Shown: positions 32,101 to 45,836, counted from the stretch's first letter. The stretch: 64,000 nt of DNA from Brachionus sp. 'Tiscar' (GCA_006352455.1 VANL01000044.1:1-64000), one strand, 5' to 3'. Notes: a model not told the origin generated them from the letters alone. Made by a program: numbers and translations.

Positions 32101-35100
32101 ATTACTGATGAATCAGCTATGGTAGTTATCCAACAATTTCATGGCATTAAAACAACTGAAAATGGCTTAGAAACTCAGCTTCAAAATGAAAATAATCAAC
32201 CAAATTATTTTTATTTGGTTAACATGATTCATGAGATCATTAATGTGAGCAGATTAAACAATAGTCTAAATTTTGATGTTAACACTGACAAGTTTCCTAG
32301 AGATTTTGAAACTTATTTAAAATTCAAAATAGGTAATTATTTAACTATTTTCAAAGTATACCAATTTAAGTTTGTTTTTTCATATAAAAGCCTTTTAAAA
32401 ATTTTGCTTAATTTAGAATATCTTTTAATTTTGTTATTTTCGAAAAGACCAAATACTTTCAAAATTAATCAAAAATAAGATTTTAAATGTTTTATTCATA
32501 AATTTGACTTATTTTTGTTTTGAAAAATTAAAAAAAATTATTAATTTAAATCTAAAAATTTTTAACAATATCAAAGATTCGATTGAGAAAAGATTTAATA
32601 TGAAGACAATAAGTTGTATTTGTAACTATATTACAGCAGCTCACAATGGAATTACCGAAATGGAATTAATTGACTTGCTCTCGTGTAATAATGAATTTTT
32701 TTCAGAATTCTATGAGAGCACCGATCTTCCTTTGATACTTAGATTTCCGACTAGTCTTTGGATATTAATTAAGCATCATCTTGGTAAGATTATTGCCAAC
32801 ATTTTCGTTTCTTTTTAAGTTTTATCAGAATAATTGTATGTCAGGAAATCTTTTGAGTGTAAAATTTATGGACAATAAAACTACTTATTGCTGGAGCCAT
32901 GATTCAATAAAAAAAATAATGAAGCAACGTTATTTCAACAAAGTCGAACAGATCAGAACTTGTCATAAGGATATGTCCAACTATTTCCTTGAATCGTTTG
33001 TTGAAACAAAACCTCTAGTAGACATGAACAAAAATATGCAAATAAGGTTTTGTCAAATAATAAAAATATATTTAATTTAATTTTGTAAAATAACTTAGAG
33101 ACGAAGAGGGAAAAAGGTTTATTTGCCAGCAGCCTTTGCTCTATTCTGAAGTTAGATACAATTATAGAAGGCTAAGCGAATTATGGTATCACTTGATGAA
33201 CTCTGGCGACATACAACGACTCAAAGAGCATGCTTTCTATAATTTTGAACATTTATTGGCAAAATGCCACGGAACTTCATTGCAAATTTTGCTAAATGAT
33301 ATCGAGGCAGTTCTAAGACGCATTCTTGATATTGACACATTGCTTATGAGTTCATTAATAAAAAAGTCTTATGTTACACTTTCTCAAAATCCTCTTAGAC
33401 TTTCAGCTGAAATTTTGTCACGCTTAAGGCCGTTGCAAGGTAATATTATATTTTTCATTCAATATTTTCTAAGATTCAATTAAAAGACGAATATGGAGAA
33501 CATGTCCAATCATTAGTAGCTCAAGCGGGCTATTGGTGTGAAAATCACGAGTCGCCAGTTCTAATTCCTTTATCAACTTGGCTTGATTCGCCCGAAAACT
33601 TATTGATCACAAGAATTGATCACCCTGAAGGCATTTTCAAAATTGCAGTCACATCTTTTAATCAGCATGTATTTTTTTCCACATCAAAGCACGAAATATG
33701 CATGTATCATATACCGTCTAAAAAATTAGTCAGAAAATTTACTGGTCATAGTGATGTTATTAATTGCTTGCAAATAACTTACAATAATAGATTTTTGATT
33801 AGTGGTTCTTCAGATAAATTAATGATGGTATGGAATTTGGGAACTGGAGAAAAAGAAAACACATTCACGTAAGAATATAATCATTAATTTAATAAATGCA
33901 TAAACATAAGTAGACTTTAATACAATTAATTTAATTTTATCTAATTTTAATATAGATTCATATAAAATATTCGATAAAGATTTAATAAACGATCAAATTT
34001 ATAGTTTTATTTTGAAAATTTATAAGAAAATTAAAAACTTTGATTATAAATTTCTAAAACAATTTTTTTGCTAAGTTCATTTAACACTAGAAGTACCAAG
34101 CATTTTTTCTTCTTTTTTTATCCAAAAGATTTAAAATTTTTATAAGAGTCAAATGAATAGTTTGGCGCTACCTGCTTTAAAAAATATTCCAGAGTTTTAA
34201 GTCTTTGTATTTCGAAGTTATCTTAATTTTTCATTTAAATTTATATTTCTTTTTTTTCGGATTTTTCTCTAACTTCGGTTTATAAAGAATTTCTCAAAGT
34301 AAAATAAAACTGAATTTTTTTTTACACCAAAATTTGGAAAAGAAGAAATAATTATAGTAAATTTTTTTTAAGTAATCATAGATCAGCGATTTTATGTTCA
34401 GTTATTACGCATTCTGATGAATTTATAATCACTGGTAGTTATGACCGATTAATCAATGTTATTAGAATTGAAAATGGAGACGTTATTCATTCTGTAGAAA
34501 AACATTTTGATGCAATCACTGCTCTAGCCATATCAGAAGATGATTCAATCCTGGTCTCAGGTAAAAAATTAAAAATTTTTTGTTTATCGGACATTTTTCT
34601 AAATGTTTTTTTTTAATTTATTCTTTTTAAAATTAAATTTTTATTTTTCTAATTGAAAAGCATCTACCGATAAGACCGTTCGTAGATGGTCTTTCGAAGA
34701 TATGCAAGTATTGGATAATATAGCAACTATTTATAGCTCAATAACGAGTATGATTATAACTTCCGACAATACTTTTGTAGTTATCGGGTGTGAAAATAAA
34801 ACAGTTCAGGTTAAATCGCTGATTACTGGTACCGATATTCATGATTTAGTCGGTCATAATTCAGATATTACTTGTTTAGCTTCTTCAAGAGATTGTGAAA
34901 GAATTTATGTTGCATGTTCAGACTCAAAATTATATTTGTATGATATAAAATCCAGAGAACTAATAGCTATTTTAATCGAGCAAGAATCTAGTATAAATGA
35001 TCTTAGAATATCATCAGATAACAGTTTTTTATTTTCATCCTCTGGAGTAAGTTGTTAAACATAATGTGAATTTTTCAATAATTTAATTTTTTAAGAGTTC

Positions 35101-36890
35101 GTTGTATGTCTTAAATTTAAAGAAAAAGAAATTTATCTCTAGACAAAAATGTAAAGAAATTGAGCAGAATCGATTAATAAAAGCCATAGCAATGTCTAAA
35201 GAAGGTGATATGGCCATTACTGGTGATGACTCTGGACTAGTAAATCTATGGAATTTAAAAACAGGAGAATTTATTGAAACCTTGATTGAGCCTAATGAAA
35301 ATCAGCGATGTGGTGTTTGTAAGCTGGCACTATCGAACTCGAATTTATTCAGTGTTGTTGCTTTTTCTGACAATACAGTAAGTGTATTCGACAACGAAAT
35401 GGGTGACGTTGCGACTGAATTCAGCGAGCATCAGTCAAATGTCAAGCACTTGTTTATTTTTGATGATAGTAAAAGAATTTTGACATCTGATGGTTTTAAT
35501 TTATGCAAAATTTGGGTTGCTCATACTGGACAACTTCTAGAATCAATTACAGTAGCATGTAATTTGTTTGCCCTATCGCCCGACATGAAATTTGTTGTCT
35601 CAGGACCTGGAGAAAATGTGTAAGCAGTCATTTAAGATTTAAAAATTATTTTATTCAAAGAAAATTGGACTCTTGAACTCAAGTTCAAATTTATAATCTA
35701 TTAGATTTAGCTTATTACCTTCAGTTTTTTGTTTTCTACAAATTTTAATTTAAATTTACGTAAATTGTTGTAAAAACTAAAATTAGAATAACACTGTATA
35801 ATAACTTTAATTCCTAAAAGTCAAAGTTATTATTATTTATAAGTCATTTAAATTTTTGATTTAAAAGATATTAATCAAAAAATATTTAGAGTCAAAATTT
35901 GGGGTTTGAATGAAGCTAAAGTCATTAGATCTATAGATCATCCAAACAAAATAACAGTAATTAAATTTACTCATGACTCACAATTCGTTATAACTGGTGG
36001 AGAAGATAATTCATGTAAAATATGGGAGTTGTTAACTGGAAAATTGATTCAGGTTTTAATTGAACATGACAATGCAATTACTTCAATTGATGTTCCGTTC
36101 AATAACAACCTCATAGTGAGTGGTGCCAAAGATCGACTTGTTTTATTATGGAATTTTAAAGATGGTTCAGTAATTCATAAATTATCTGGTCATCATGATA
36201 TAATTGTGAAAGTAGCAATAACATTTGATGGAAATATAATTATATCAGGTTCTAAGGACGGTATTGTTAATGTGTGGTCATCTAGATATGGGTTTCTTTT
36301 AACAAGTATCAACCTTCAGTTTACATTAGTAGAACTAATTGTATCAATCGACGCAACAAGCATTGTAGCTCGACTTGCCGATTCAACTAATCTTGCTATT
36401 ATTGGTCTCACACATAAGAGCATAGTTGATTGCAACAAAGCTACTAGTCAAGCTAGTCTCAAGTCTTTTGACTGTAATTTTAAATACAAACATTATCAAA
36501 AAATACTAATAATATTTTTTTTAAGATATAGGGAAATCACAAAATAGTCATCTTCCTTTAAAACCTAAACCTCTTGTATTTGCTAAAAAATCCACAGAAC
36601 TTTTGAAATTGTTTACACAAGAACCACATGATGTAGAAAAAAAAACAAGACGACAATCGGAAATAACTAGCCATGTTCAAGTATATAATATAATCTTTCT
36701 TTTCGAATTATCACTAACTATAGTAAATATATTAAAGGCTGAACCTATTTCTTTAACACAGCATTCATCCAGAGGAATATTTCAGAAACAAAAACGTAAA
36801 ACTAAAAAATCATCAGAATTTAGTTCTAATACTAGTTTGGTTAATAAAGAAGAAAAACTGCGGAAAACAAGAATATGTTGTATTTTATAA
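29152..36890 (+). CDS. NWD2/NWD1-type NACHT and WD40 repeat protein
   Basis: STAND NTPase of the NWD group. Sixteen exons by my reading: 29152-29374, 29984-30186, 30234-30327, 30375-30477, 30533-30795, 30845-32332, 32577-32783, 32845-33046, 33099-33439, 33487-33868, 34382-34560, 34661-35046, 35096-35619, 35890-36473, 36532-36680 and 36738-36890. The total is 1826 aa, near vertebrate NWD2 size. The N-terminal domain has the family pattern KIFVASN...LIGNKYGNTPIP. The P-loop is YGSNASGKTSLL (about 475) and Walker B HLILLIDGISD (about 567). A winged-helix-like part follows (GITEMELIDLLS). WD40 repeats run from about 1080 to 1720, for example DKTVRRW, VNLWNLKTGE, SCKIWELLTGK and LVLLWNFKDGS. A Lys/Arg/Ser-rich tail ends KTRICCIL, a CaaX-like prenylation box. 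Start ATG chosen at 29152; ATG 29155 directly follows. Confidence 0.88.
29375..29983 (+). other. First intron of the NWD-type gene, with an AATT microsatellite
   Basis: 609-nt GT-AG intron. At about 29906-29931 it contains a run of alternating AATT units. No other structure seen. Confidence 0.7.
33869..34381 (+). other. Long intron inside the WD40 region of the NWD-type gene
   Basis: 513-nt intron with GTAAGA donor and CATAG acceptor, ten times the usual length here. AT-rich, no gene inside. Confidence 0.7.
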
Positions 36891-37541
36891 TTAATGTTTA
36901 TTTGCTCAAATTGATTTTTTATTGAATGTTGTTAATCAATGCAATTTTTTAGAAAACATTAATTTATAAATAATTAAAATTTTTCTTTTTGAATAAAATA
37001 TGAAAAATTTAACAGATTATCTTAAATTAGCTATCGAGAAATAGATAAGAGCATTAACACCATGAAAATATATTTAAAGACTCTCTTATCTTGTCAAAAC
37101 TAAATACAGTCGCATAGTTTTTAACAAAATGACATATGATTCTTATAGAAAAACAACTTGAAAATGGTGTCCACAAACATCCTGTTAAAAATTATAAATC
37201 TGTTATTGCAAAAATTATTTTAATTTTAAATGATTTATTAGAAAAAACTTGTGATAAAAAAATACTTTTTTCTTTTGTTGTCCCACAAAAAAACAAATTT
37301 CAATTAATGGATGAAAATTTTTTCATTTGGTTTTATTATTTGGTAGAAAAAAGAATAAATTTAAGGTTTAAAAAAAATAAGACTATTTATTTTTTGAAGC
37401 AATATCTTCAATTGATTTTATAAATCTTCGTTTCAAAATGCGCGAATATACAAAATTTACAAAGCTTAATGGAAAATTTCTTAGTAGTAAATGAACCTAT
37501 AATTATTAGATTTAAATATAAAATAAAAAACTAATTATATT
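36891..37541. other. Convergent intergenic region, NWD-type gene / HSDL1-like gene
   Basis: Contains an open frame with ATG at 37136-37423 (95 aa, Lys/Ile/Phe-rich, for example HPVKNYKSVIAKIILIL). It shows no family resemblance and could be chance in AT-rich DNA. Otherwise nothing seen. Confidence 0.45.
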
Positions 37542-38642
37542 TTATTTTACTTTAAAAGCATTTAACCAATATCCAAATGAATAGCTAGACCATCCAAGAG
37601 TTCGAATTGTTGAGCTTGAATAAAGCGCCAAATTTCTTGATAACTTGATTTCGCTTTTGAAATTTAAATTTTCATCATTTAAAAATCCTGTATTAATAGT
37701 CTGAAAAAATAAGTTCTTGCCTGAGTACTCATAATTTAATGATTCGATTAGTTTTTCTGTAAATAAATTAGAAGCGCCAAATAAAGACATATAAGGTGAT
37801 GAAAGAAATGATCTTTTGGTTGAAAAATTTACAATAGCTCCTTTGTTTCTTAAAATTGAAGAATTGAATAATTAATTTAATTTAAATCTTTTAAAAAATT
37901 ACTTTTGAAACATAGATGGCAAAAGCATTCTTATTATTAGAGTAAATGCCGCTACATTCGAGCATATTGAATTTTCAATTAAATTTTTTGATAATGCATG
38001 AAAGTAAGACCATTCTTGATTGAAACAGCTACTATTTACTGGAAAAAATTATTAAATAAGATTAATTAAAATCAAAAAAGATTTAATTTACCAAAAATTC
38101 CAATGTCTCTTCCAATTATTGCTTTTTCTAAAGGAATCAAAGATCCAAAATTTCTTGGATCTATTTTAATTGAAATAACTTCAATTTGAAAATCTGAACC
38201 TATTGCAAGAATTTGAAATAAACTTTCTATAATAATATTCCTAAATTACTAATGATTTCACACATTTGGGACAAAAGTTCTTGATCTTTATCGATTAGAA
38301 TCAGATTAATTTTACGCTTTGCAAGTTCTCTTGCATAGCCAAAACCAATTTGATTTAAACAGCCTTTAAGCAAAAATTAAAACTTATCTAATTTCAATTT
38401 AGCAACTTACCAAATACTACCGCCCAATTGCCAAGAGACTTAATCCATTTTTCGTTATGTACCAAATTCGGGATTAGATAGTGTCCAATGGCTCGACTAA
38501 GATTTCTCAAGCTTTCAAATGACTTTTTTCCCAAATAAAGAATTCCAATCAATGCTAGCCGTTCATTTATGTGAGAAAGATCATTAGACAGCTGATTTAC
38601 AAATAAACTGAATGAATCCGATGAGTTCATAATTTTAAACAT
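37542..38642 (-). CDS. HSDL1: HSDL1-like inactive short-chain dehydrogenase
   Basis: Hydroxysteroid-dehydrogenase-like protein; vertebrate HSDL1 is a mitochondrial pseudoenzyme. Five exons: 38411-38642, 38250-38363, 38092-38199, 37903-38038 and 37542-37848, giving 298 aa. The N-terminal helix LALIGILYLGKKSFESLRNL and WIKSLGNWAVVFG match HSDL1. The dinucleotide loop is GCLNQIGFGYA. The active site is lost: the YxxxK pair reads FGASN (Phe and Asn), the NNVG motif reads NSSC, and the catalytic Ser region reads NFSTKRS. C-terminal part NYEYSGKNLFFQTINTGF aligns with HSDL1 YEYASKGIFVQ. The exon 2 to exon 3 boundary uses an AG about 28 nt past the first one, which restores frame and alignment. Confidence 0.85.
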
Positions 38643-40245
38643 AAAAAAAATTTTAATATTTTGAATTTTTTAATTAACCTTAATTTTGAGCAATATTTCT
38701 ATTAAAAACAAAAAGTTTCCTTACATTTTGTTTGCAACATTTCATTTAGTGATTTTATTTAAGGAATTAATTAAAAATTTTCCTTTAATTTTCAAATAAT
38801 AAAATACAGTTTGTTGCAAAACTTAGAAATTAATTATTTATTTATCAAAAATTGACTTAATTAAATTTGACGAAAAATTGAGTGCATAAGAAAAAATTAA
38901 AAATTCTAATTTGTAGTTTTTTAAATTCGAACAATCCAAAAGATTAGACAATTATATCAATTAATGTGCTCCAAAACTGCTAAAGTTAAATACTCTCTTT
39001 TCAAAATTATATTACCAAAAAATCTTTATTTTGCCAAAGAGTTTTTAAAGATTCCGACTGAGTACGTACAAAAACCGATTAAATCTAAGCCAAAAAGTTT
39101 TTGAGCCTGTTATAAAGCCATAAGGAGTCATATAAAATATAAAATTGTAAAAATTTCTAAATGGCTAATATATAAGCTGGTGTTAGCAAAATTTTTCGCA
39201 TTCAGAAAGTGGTTTTTCTTTGTCAATTTTATGATAGAAAGTCTTGAAACCTAATATTATAATTGATTTTAAAACTTGAAGGAATCTTATAAAACCCCAT
39301 AAAAGTATATTCATATCGGACTTTTGAATTACAGATTTTATTTTTAATAAAGAATATAAACGCACTCTCAATTCAGACTTTTTATGATGTCTAAATAATC
39401 GTCTAAAAATTTCATTTAGAAAGAATCTGAATATTTAAAATGCAATAATATATTATAATTTGCAATGAAGAATAAGTTAAGACCACTTAAACTCGCCCCA
39501 ATGTTATAAAAATTAGTATAATTTTCTTTATTGGGCCAAAATTCATTTGATTGATAAAATTACATACTTTTTTGAACATTTTTTACCTTATATAATTTTT
39601 CTCATCTAAAAAAATGATATTAAATAGAAGATCGATTTAAATTGATTATTGATTTGAATTACTAGAAAAAAAGAATATTAAAGATTTTCTTTTTTTATTC
39701 AAGGTTTTTGTTAATTTTATTTTATCAAAGAAAAAAATATTTTTGTTCAATGTGTATTCGAAATTCATTAACAAGGTCAACCACACTATAGAGAAAATTC
39801 ATATTGGAGTAAAATTAGTAAAAATCAAAACAAAATACCCAATTTGTTAGAGTATTCGAGACAAAAATAGGAATCAAAACACACATGAGAAGATGTTAAA
39901 CAACCCAAAATACCATTATTATAGATTCGACTTAAACCCCTATTTTTTTCTTTTTTTTTCTAATTTAATCATTTAATTTAATTTTATCTAAACAATATAC
40001 ATATATAAATAGTGTATGTCATCAATTATGTCATTTATATTTGTTCAATAAACTAAACTAAAATAAAAGTTATGTTTAAATATTCGTTTTTATTGTATTT
40101 GATTGAAAAAAATACAATATTAAAAGTGAAGTTTTATTTTTGTTAGAATTTGCCTATTAATTTATTTTAAATTAGAAAATGATTGAAAGAAATTACAAAT
40201 ATATTTTTAAAATTGTATTAACAGTAACTTTAGAAATTTTAATTT
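38643..40245. other. Intergenic stretch
   Basis: About 1.6 kb of AT-rich DNA between two minus-strand genes. It holds the HSDL1-like promoter and the GPCR 3' flank. No gene or clear repeat seen. Confidence 0.55.
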
Positions 40246-42129
40246 TTAGAAATTGAAATTGCTTTTATTTTTGCTTTCCACAAATCTCATTCGCTTAAGA
40301 GCAGCCGAATCACGCAATGATGCTTTGTCATTAAAAATCTCATTGTTTAATTTATTACTCCCGCTAGTCATTACGGGTATGGAGCCACGAAAATTTTGAC
40401 ATTTTCTATTGTCACAATATTTTTTTGATTGATATCTATATAGACTAGAGGTTTTATGCTGATTTAAGCTTTTTACTCCGACATTATACAAAAATTCATT
40501 ATCATTCCATTTTTGATTATCGTTTAGTTTTAAATCCTTGGCATAATTTGAATTGGCTTTGTCAGATTCAAATCTACTACAATTCAACAACTTGTTTAAA
40601 TCAGTCTAAATTAAAATATAGATAAGTATTAATTAAAACAATTCCTCGCATCTTTTTAAGTAAAATATCCTTTTTAAGGTAATAATCGAATGTCTTTTAT
40701 TATTTTTAAGGTATTTTAAAATTTTTAAATTGAAGATCTGAGGAATTTTTACATAAGATAGTAAGTTATAAATTTACTTTAAATCTTTTGTTCATAAAAC
40801 TGTAAATAATTGGATTAATGAAGGAATTAGACATCGATAGCCAGTGACATATAAAAAATATAACAGACATCCATGACTTGGTCATGGCAATTTTGAAATT
40901 TCCATAATTTACAATTGACAAGTAAAGATGAAATATATGAATGGGAAGCCAGTTAAGTGAAAATGTTACAATTATTACTAGAAGCATACGAATTGTCTAA
41001 AAATTTTTTTTTTTTTAATATTTTTTAATAAAAATAAAAATGAAAGCATTACTTTATTTATTTTGTTTTTTAAGTGTTCAAGTTGTTCATTTTGTATATT
41101 GTGAATATTTTCTTGCAAATATGAATCGCTTCCATGATTTCTATTCCATAAAATGGATATTATTTTACTGTACATTATTATTAGAATTATCACAGGTATA
41201 AGAAAAGTTTGTAAAAATATCCAAATTGTATATATTAAGTAGTATTTTGCACTAGTTGACATGTTCGAATCCCAAATTTCGCTACAAACATAATAAGTAT
41301 CTACGATATCCTCCGTCGATACATTAAAATTTGAATCGGAATTTTTATAATATTTAATAGGAACAGACTTATAAATGAACAGTTGAGCTGATGCAAGAAG
41401 AATGGCTACCATCCATATAATTGTCAGACTCTTTCGATTATGATTTTTAGTATTTGATGAATTGTATTTAAGCGGATATGCCACTGCAAAAAACCTATTA
41501 ATAGCTAGAAAGGTTAGAGTAAATATACATCCATTTACACTTAATAACTGAATAAAATTTGTGAATGGACACATAAATGCGTTGAATATCCATTTTCCAA
41601 GCAACGCATTAATAAATGTGAACGGGATGCAAAAAATAGACATTAGTAAGTTGAAAACGCTTAAATTCATTAAATATGAACTAATGTCTAAAAATGATGA
41701 TCGAAATCCACAACACATAACTAGCAAAACCAAAATGTTGCCAACTACAGACAAAATAATTGTAATTGAATAAACCAATGTTAAAAAAATCGTTGTTTCA
41801 TTTGAATATTCATTTTTTGGTGGATTTATCTTCCAATTAGTCAGATTTTTCTGTTGATTTAACTTGATAACAGTATTTTGCATGCTATTTTCATTATTAG
41901 CATTTGTGTTTTTTGAACTGCTAAAATCCATTAATTGTCCACTAAGTGCTTTATGCTTTAAAAGTTCTGTTTGCTTTTCTAGACATTTTTTTATGTTACT
42001 CGCTCTGGTTTCTTGACACAATGGAATATAGTCGGAAAAATTTGATTCGAAATTTTTAATTGTTATGTTATACTCTTGATTAAAGCAAATGTAGCATGAC
42101 ATAATCAAAAGAAGTTTCATTTGTTCCAT
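40246..42129 (-). CDS. Class A (rhodopsin-like) neuropeptide-type GPCR
   Basis: Seven-helix receptor of the plasma membrane, peptide-receptor style. Three exons, 41053-42129, 40778-40996 and 40246-40605 (phase 0 introns of 56 and 172 nt), give 551 aa. The start is the ATG at 42129; the next codons MEQMKLLLIMSCYICF could form a signal peptide. A roughly 110-aa extracellular region carries N-glycosylation sites (NIT, NLT, NET). TM1 contains SVVGNILVLLV and TM2 SYLMNLSVFNLL. The TM3 end motif is INRFFAV in place of DRY, followed by AYPLKY. TM6 is FSLNWLPIHIFHLYL, and TM7 has NSFINPIIYSFMNKRFK. The C-tail begins with TDLNKLLNCS, a likely palmitoylation Cys. The ligand cannot be told. Confidence 0.9.
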
Positions 42130-45100
42130 TTTAGACACTTAAAAAAGCTTTTATGTTTAAATTATGTACTCAATTGATAAAATTTATTTTCATCTAAATA
42201 ACAAATAATTCATTTAAATATACTACTCGAGCTGAAATTTACTTTTGCCAAATAAAAAATATCAATCAAATTTTTAAACTAACTATTATTGATTATTTTT
42301 TGTAATTTAATTTTTCTACAAATCTTTTTAGAATGAATTAATTGGGAAATTTTTTGAATTCTTAATAAAAATTAATTACTTTGTTAAATCAATACAAAAG
42401 AAATTTTAAAATTCAGGAGATCATTTAAAATCTTTGTATTAAATTTATATATGTAACAGTAAATTTCTAAAACACGTATATGTAAAACAATTTTTATAGT
42501 TTCAGTAATTTACAAAAACTAATTTTGGTTTTGAGCACTCAAAGCTAAATTGGCTATTGAAATTGTAAATGTACTCTTTGACATTTTCACTCTTTGAAAA
42601 TATTTGTTTTCTTTTTATTTTGATTATATACGTTTCGTTTCAGTAAATTACTTAAATAAATAAAAAATTTTGTATTTAAGTTGTTTTATTATAAAATATT
42701 TAACCACAGCCCCTTAAAAAAACTTTAAAAAAATGAAATATTTTTATATGGGCTTTTATTATTAAAACTTCTAATTTAATTAGTGATTTCTGACATTTTT
42801 TAAAAAATAATGAGGATTATTTTAAAATCTTATCAATCTAAAACGCTTTTTATCTTTTATGTATTGATTGTCTGAAATAATTGCAATAATTGAATTTTTT
42901 ACCTTGAAACTATTTTAGAATAAAAGAAAAAAAACGGTAATTGATGGGTTATAATATCCAATTATTTTTTAAGAATGTTCGCTCTCTTAATCGAATTAGA
43001 AGCTTTGAATTTTTTAAATTTTTACACATTAAAGAAATTTATTTTAAAAGAACAGGGTAATTATCTTGCATGAAGCCTATCAGATTAATTACAAAATACT
43101 GACAAAAATTTATGCATTAGTTTTGGCTTTTTGAAATTATCATGCAATAAATGATATTTGATAGATTATTATCTTATGAAAAAAAATAATGGACGAATGC
43201 TTCAATAAACAACTATCAAGATTACATAAATTTAAAAAAAATCTAATATCTATTTCCGTATTTTTATAGATAAATAATTTAGTTTTGCCGATTCTAATTA
43301 GATGCATTAGATTATTTTGAAAATAAGAAAATTTAATCAAACTGATTCCTTTCAGGAACATGGTGGCTCTTTTTTAAATTAAAAAAAAATTAAAATCATG
43401 AATAACTTGTCATATTTTGTTTCTGATTATCTTATTTAGAATTTTATGACATTCATTTTACATTTATTAGAAATCAGCTGAGTTAATAGAGTAATTTGGT
43501 ATCAGAAAATAATGCGAGCACATAATGGAATTTATTTTAAAATTAATGGCTTCGGATAGTCACACATGTTGATTATTTTTGAATAAACAAGTATTTTGTG
43601 ATTCAATTTTTATTTTAATCTCAAAATACTCAGAAAGATTTTTTCGTTAAAAAAAAATTCATTAAAATAAGAATTGTATACTATTAAAATATTTCTAAAG
43701 CTAATGAAAATTTCTTATTTTAGCCTAAATATTTATTTCCTCTATATTAAAAAAGATAATTTTAAACCTGGCAATTATGTTTTGAAAATTTATCAAATTA
43801 GCATTTGTTTAATTCGGATATGATTTTTTCTAATAATTAAAAATTCTTTTTTATGCACAAAAGTAATTTTCAATTGTAAATCCTTTAAAAAGCATTTAGA
43901 AATAAATCTTTTAAAATCATAAACCAAATTAGCGTTTGTTACATTTCTAAAATGTATCCTAATTTTTAATTTATAATTGCTGAAATCGGATAAAAACACA
44001 CACATACACATGACATGCTGTGAAAAGATTTCATTTAAAAGCTTTTAAATGTTTAATAAAACTTTTATTTGACAAATAAACTAATAAAAAATAAAAAGAT
44101 TTTCTTAATTCTTATTTTTATAATTTAAATTGATTTTTTGCGTAAAACTCAACATCTTACCAAGCAAATAAGATTTACGCAAATTGGTTCTTTTCTCCGA
44201 GGATTTTGTGTCTTTTTAACGATTATTTTTTTTCTGTTTGATAAGCAGGTGCAAAACTTTAAATGCTAATTTTTTTTTAAGTTTGGCAATATATTGATTT
44301 GTAAAGTTACATTATTATTTCTTATTTAAAATTTATTTTTAAAAAAATATTCGAATTACAAATAAATGAGCATAGTTAAAAAGATCTTTAATCATTAAGA
44401 AAGTTTGACTAAGCGTTTTTAAAAGATAAAGTTATTTTAATATTTTTTTAATTAAAATTTGTTGCATGCTGTTATTGTATTTAAATAAATAAATTGATTA
44501 ATAATGAAAAACAATTTTAAAAGTTTATAATGCATTTGAATGAACAAAAAAATGAAAAATTTAGATAAAATACAATTAATCATAAATTTCTCATCTAAAA
44601 ATTGAAAACCGCTTAATTTAATAACCAGTAAAATTGATAAAATGCTTAGATTTATTGGTTTTTGTTCTTGTCAAATATAATTGATCGCCTTAAGCCCAAA
44701 AATAACCTGGAATCTGAATTTTTTTCTGATAAACAGTTAATAAGATACTTAACAAACTAGTGAATGTGATTTTACTTTTGATGGAAAAAAATCAACGGGA
44801 TTTAAATCGATTACAAAGTTGTGAGTATCTTAAATATCAGCACTTAGAGAATTTAATTAAAAAGGTTAAGCGATTTTAAAACAGCACATTTGGATTTGCT
44901 GATAAATGGGAACTTGAAATAAGGAAACTAATAAAAATATTAGATCTCTTCAAATGAATATATCAAATTTTCATTTTTATTAAATATTTGAATAATAAAA
45001 TATTTAAATTTTTTTCTTTTTTGAATAATGAGTTACAAATTTGAATTGCGAATGAATTTTTTAATAAACGGAATAAAAATATTCCCGGAGTACGAAATGA

Positions 45101-45552
45101 TGAAAAAAAACAATCTGAATCATTGAAAATCCTTTTTAGATTGATTAAACAATTATATATATTAATATTGTATGAAACTCACGAAACTATACTGATATTC
45201 AAAATCATAAACTTTCAAATTAAATCAATTGAATTTCTATAAAAACAGGCGTAAAGATAACTTTTTTTTTTCTAAATGGAATCAATTATAAGTGTTGAAA
45301 TCTATTTTATTAGGAATCCTTTTATCAGAGTCAGCTTTTATTGAATTCATTTTTAATACAACATTAGCAAAATAGAATAATGAAATTTTTTTAACTAAAA
45401 TTAGTTGAAGAATACAATTTGTTATGGAATGTTATAATGAAATGTAAGTAGAATCTTTAATTTTTCATGTCAACAAAACAGCAAAATCTACTAGGAAAAA
45501 ATTTTACCCAAGAAATTCTAAACTATATCTATAGATTTTGGGAAAATACAAA
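42130..45552. other. Long gene-poor stretch
   Basis: About 3.4 kb of AT-rich DNA. The short open frames in it have no family resemblance. No RNA gene or clear repeat seen. Confidence 0.5.
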
Positions 45553-45836
45553 AATTGACCTTTTTCTATTAAATCATAAGCTCATCTCCTTTCTAAGTAC
45601 CTTTTGAGCGAAGGCTCCGATCTGACCCAGAGGTGACTGCATCGAGTTGATCATCTAAGCCATAATTTTCAAAATCCCCAGTCGAAACTGGTCCCCCATT
45701 TTTTTAATGAAAGGGGTTTAAAACATGCGCCCCGTACTACAGAGACATTAATAAGATTTTCTCTCCCTTTGGGAAGATCGAACCTTTGACCCTCTGCTTG
45801 AATGACTAACACGCAAACCTCTCGGCTATACGGGTT
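45553..45836 (-). mobile_element. tRNA-derived SINE, copy 1 (near full length)
   Basis: Read on the minus strand it begins with a tRNA-like head. This has an A-box-like TAGCCGAGAGG and, 40-odd nt later, a B-box-like GGTTCGATCTT, followed by a GC-richer body. The body includes GATGATCAACTCGATGCAG and CTCAAAAGGTACTT, and the element ends near GGTCAATTTTT. The same 3' half occurs on the plus strand at 54992-55130. The GC content stands out from the flanks. The head most resembles a class II (Ser/Leu-like) tRNA by its A box, but it is not a functional tRNA. Boundaries are approximate. Confidence 0.8.

Noticed and set aside
37136..37423. 95-codon plus-strand frame after the NWD-type gene
   Set aside because: Low-complexity Lys/Ile/Phe content, no splice partner and no family; left as part of the intergenic note.
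45773..45836. Possible tRNA gene on the minus strand
   Set aside because: A and B boxes are present but acceptor and anticodon stems do not pair, and the sequence continues into a repeated body; it is the head of a SINE.
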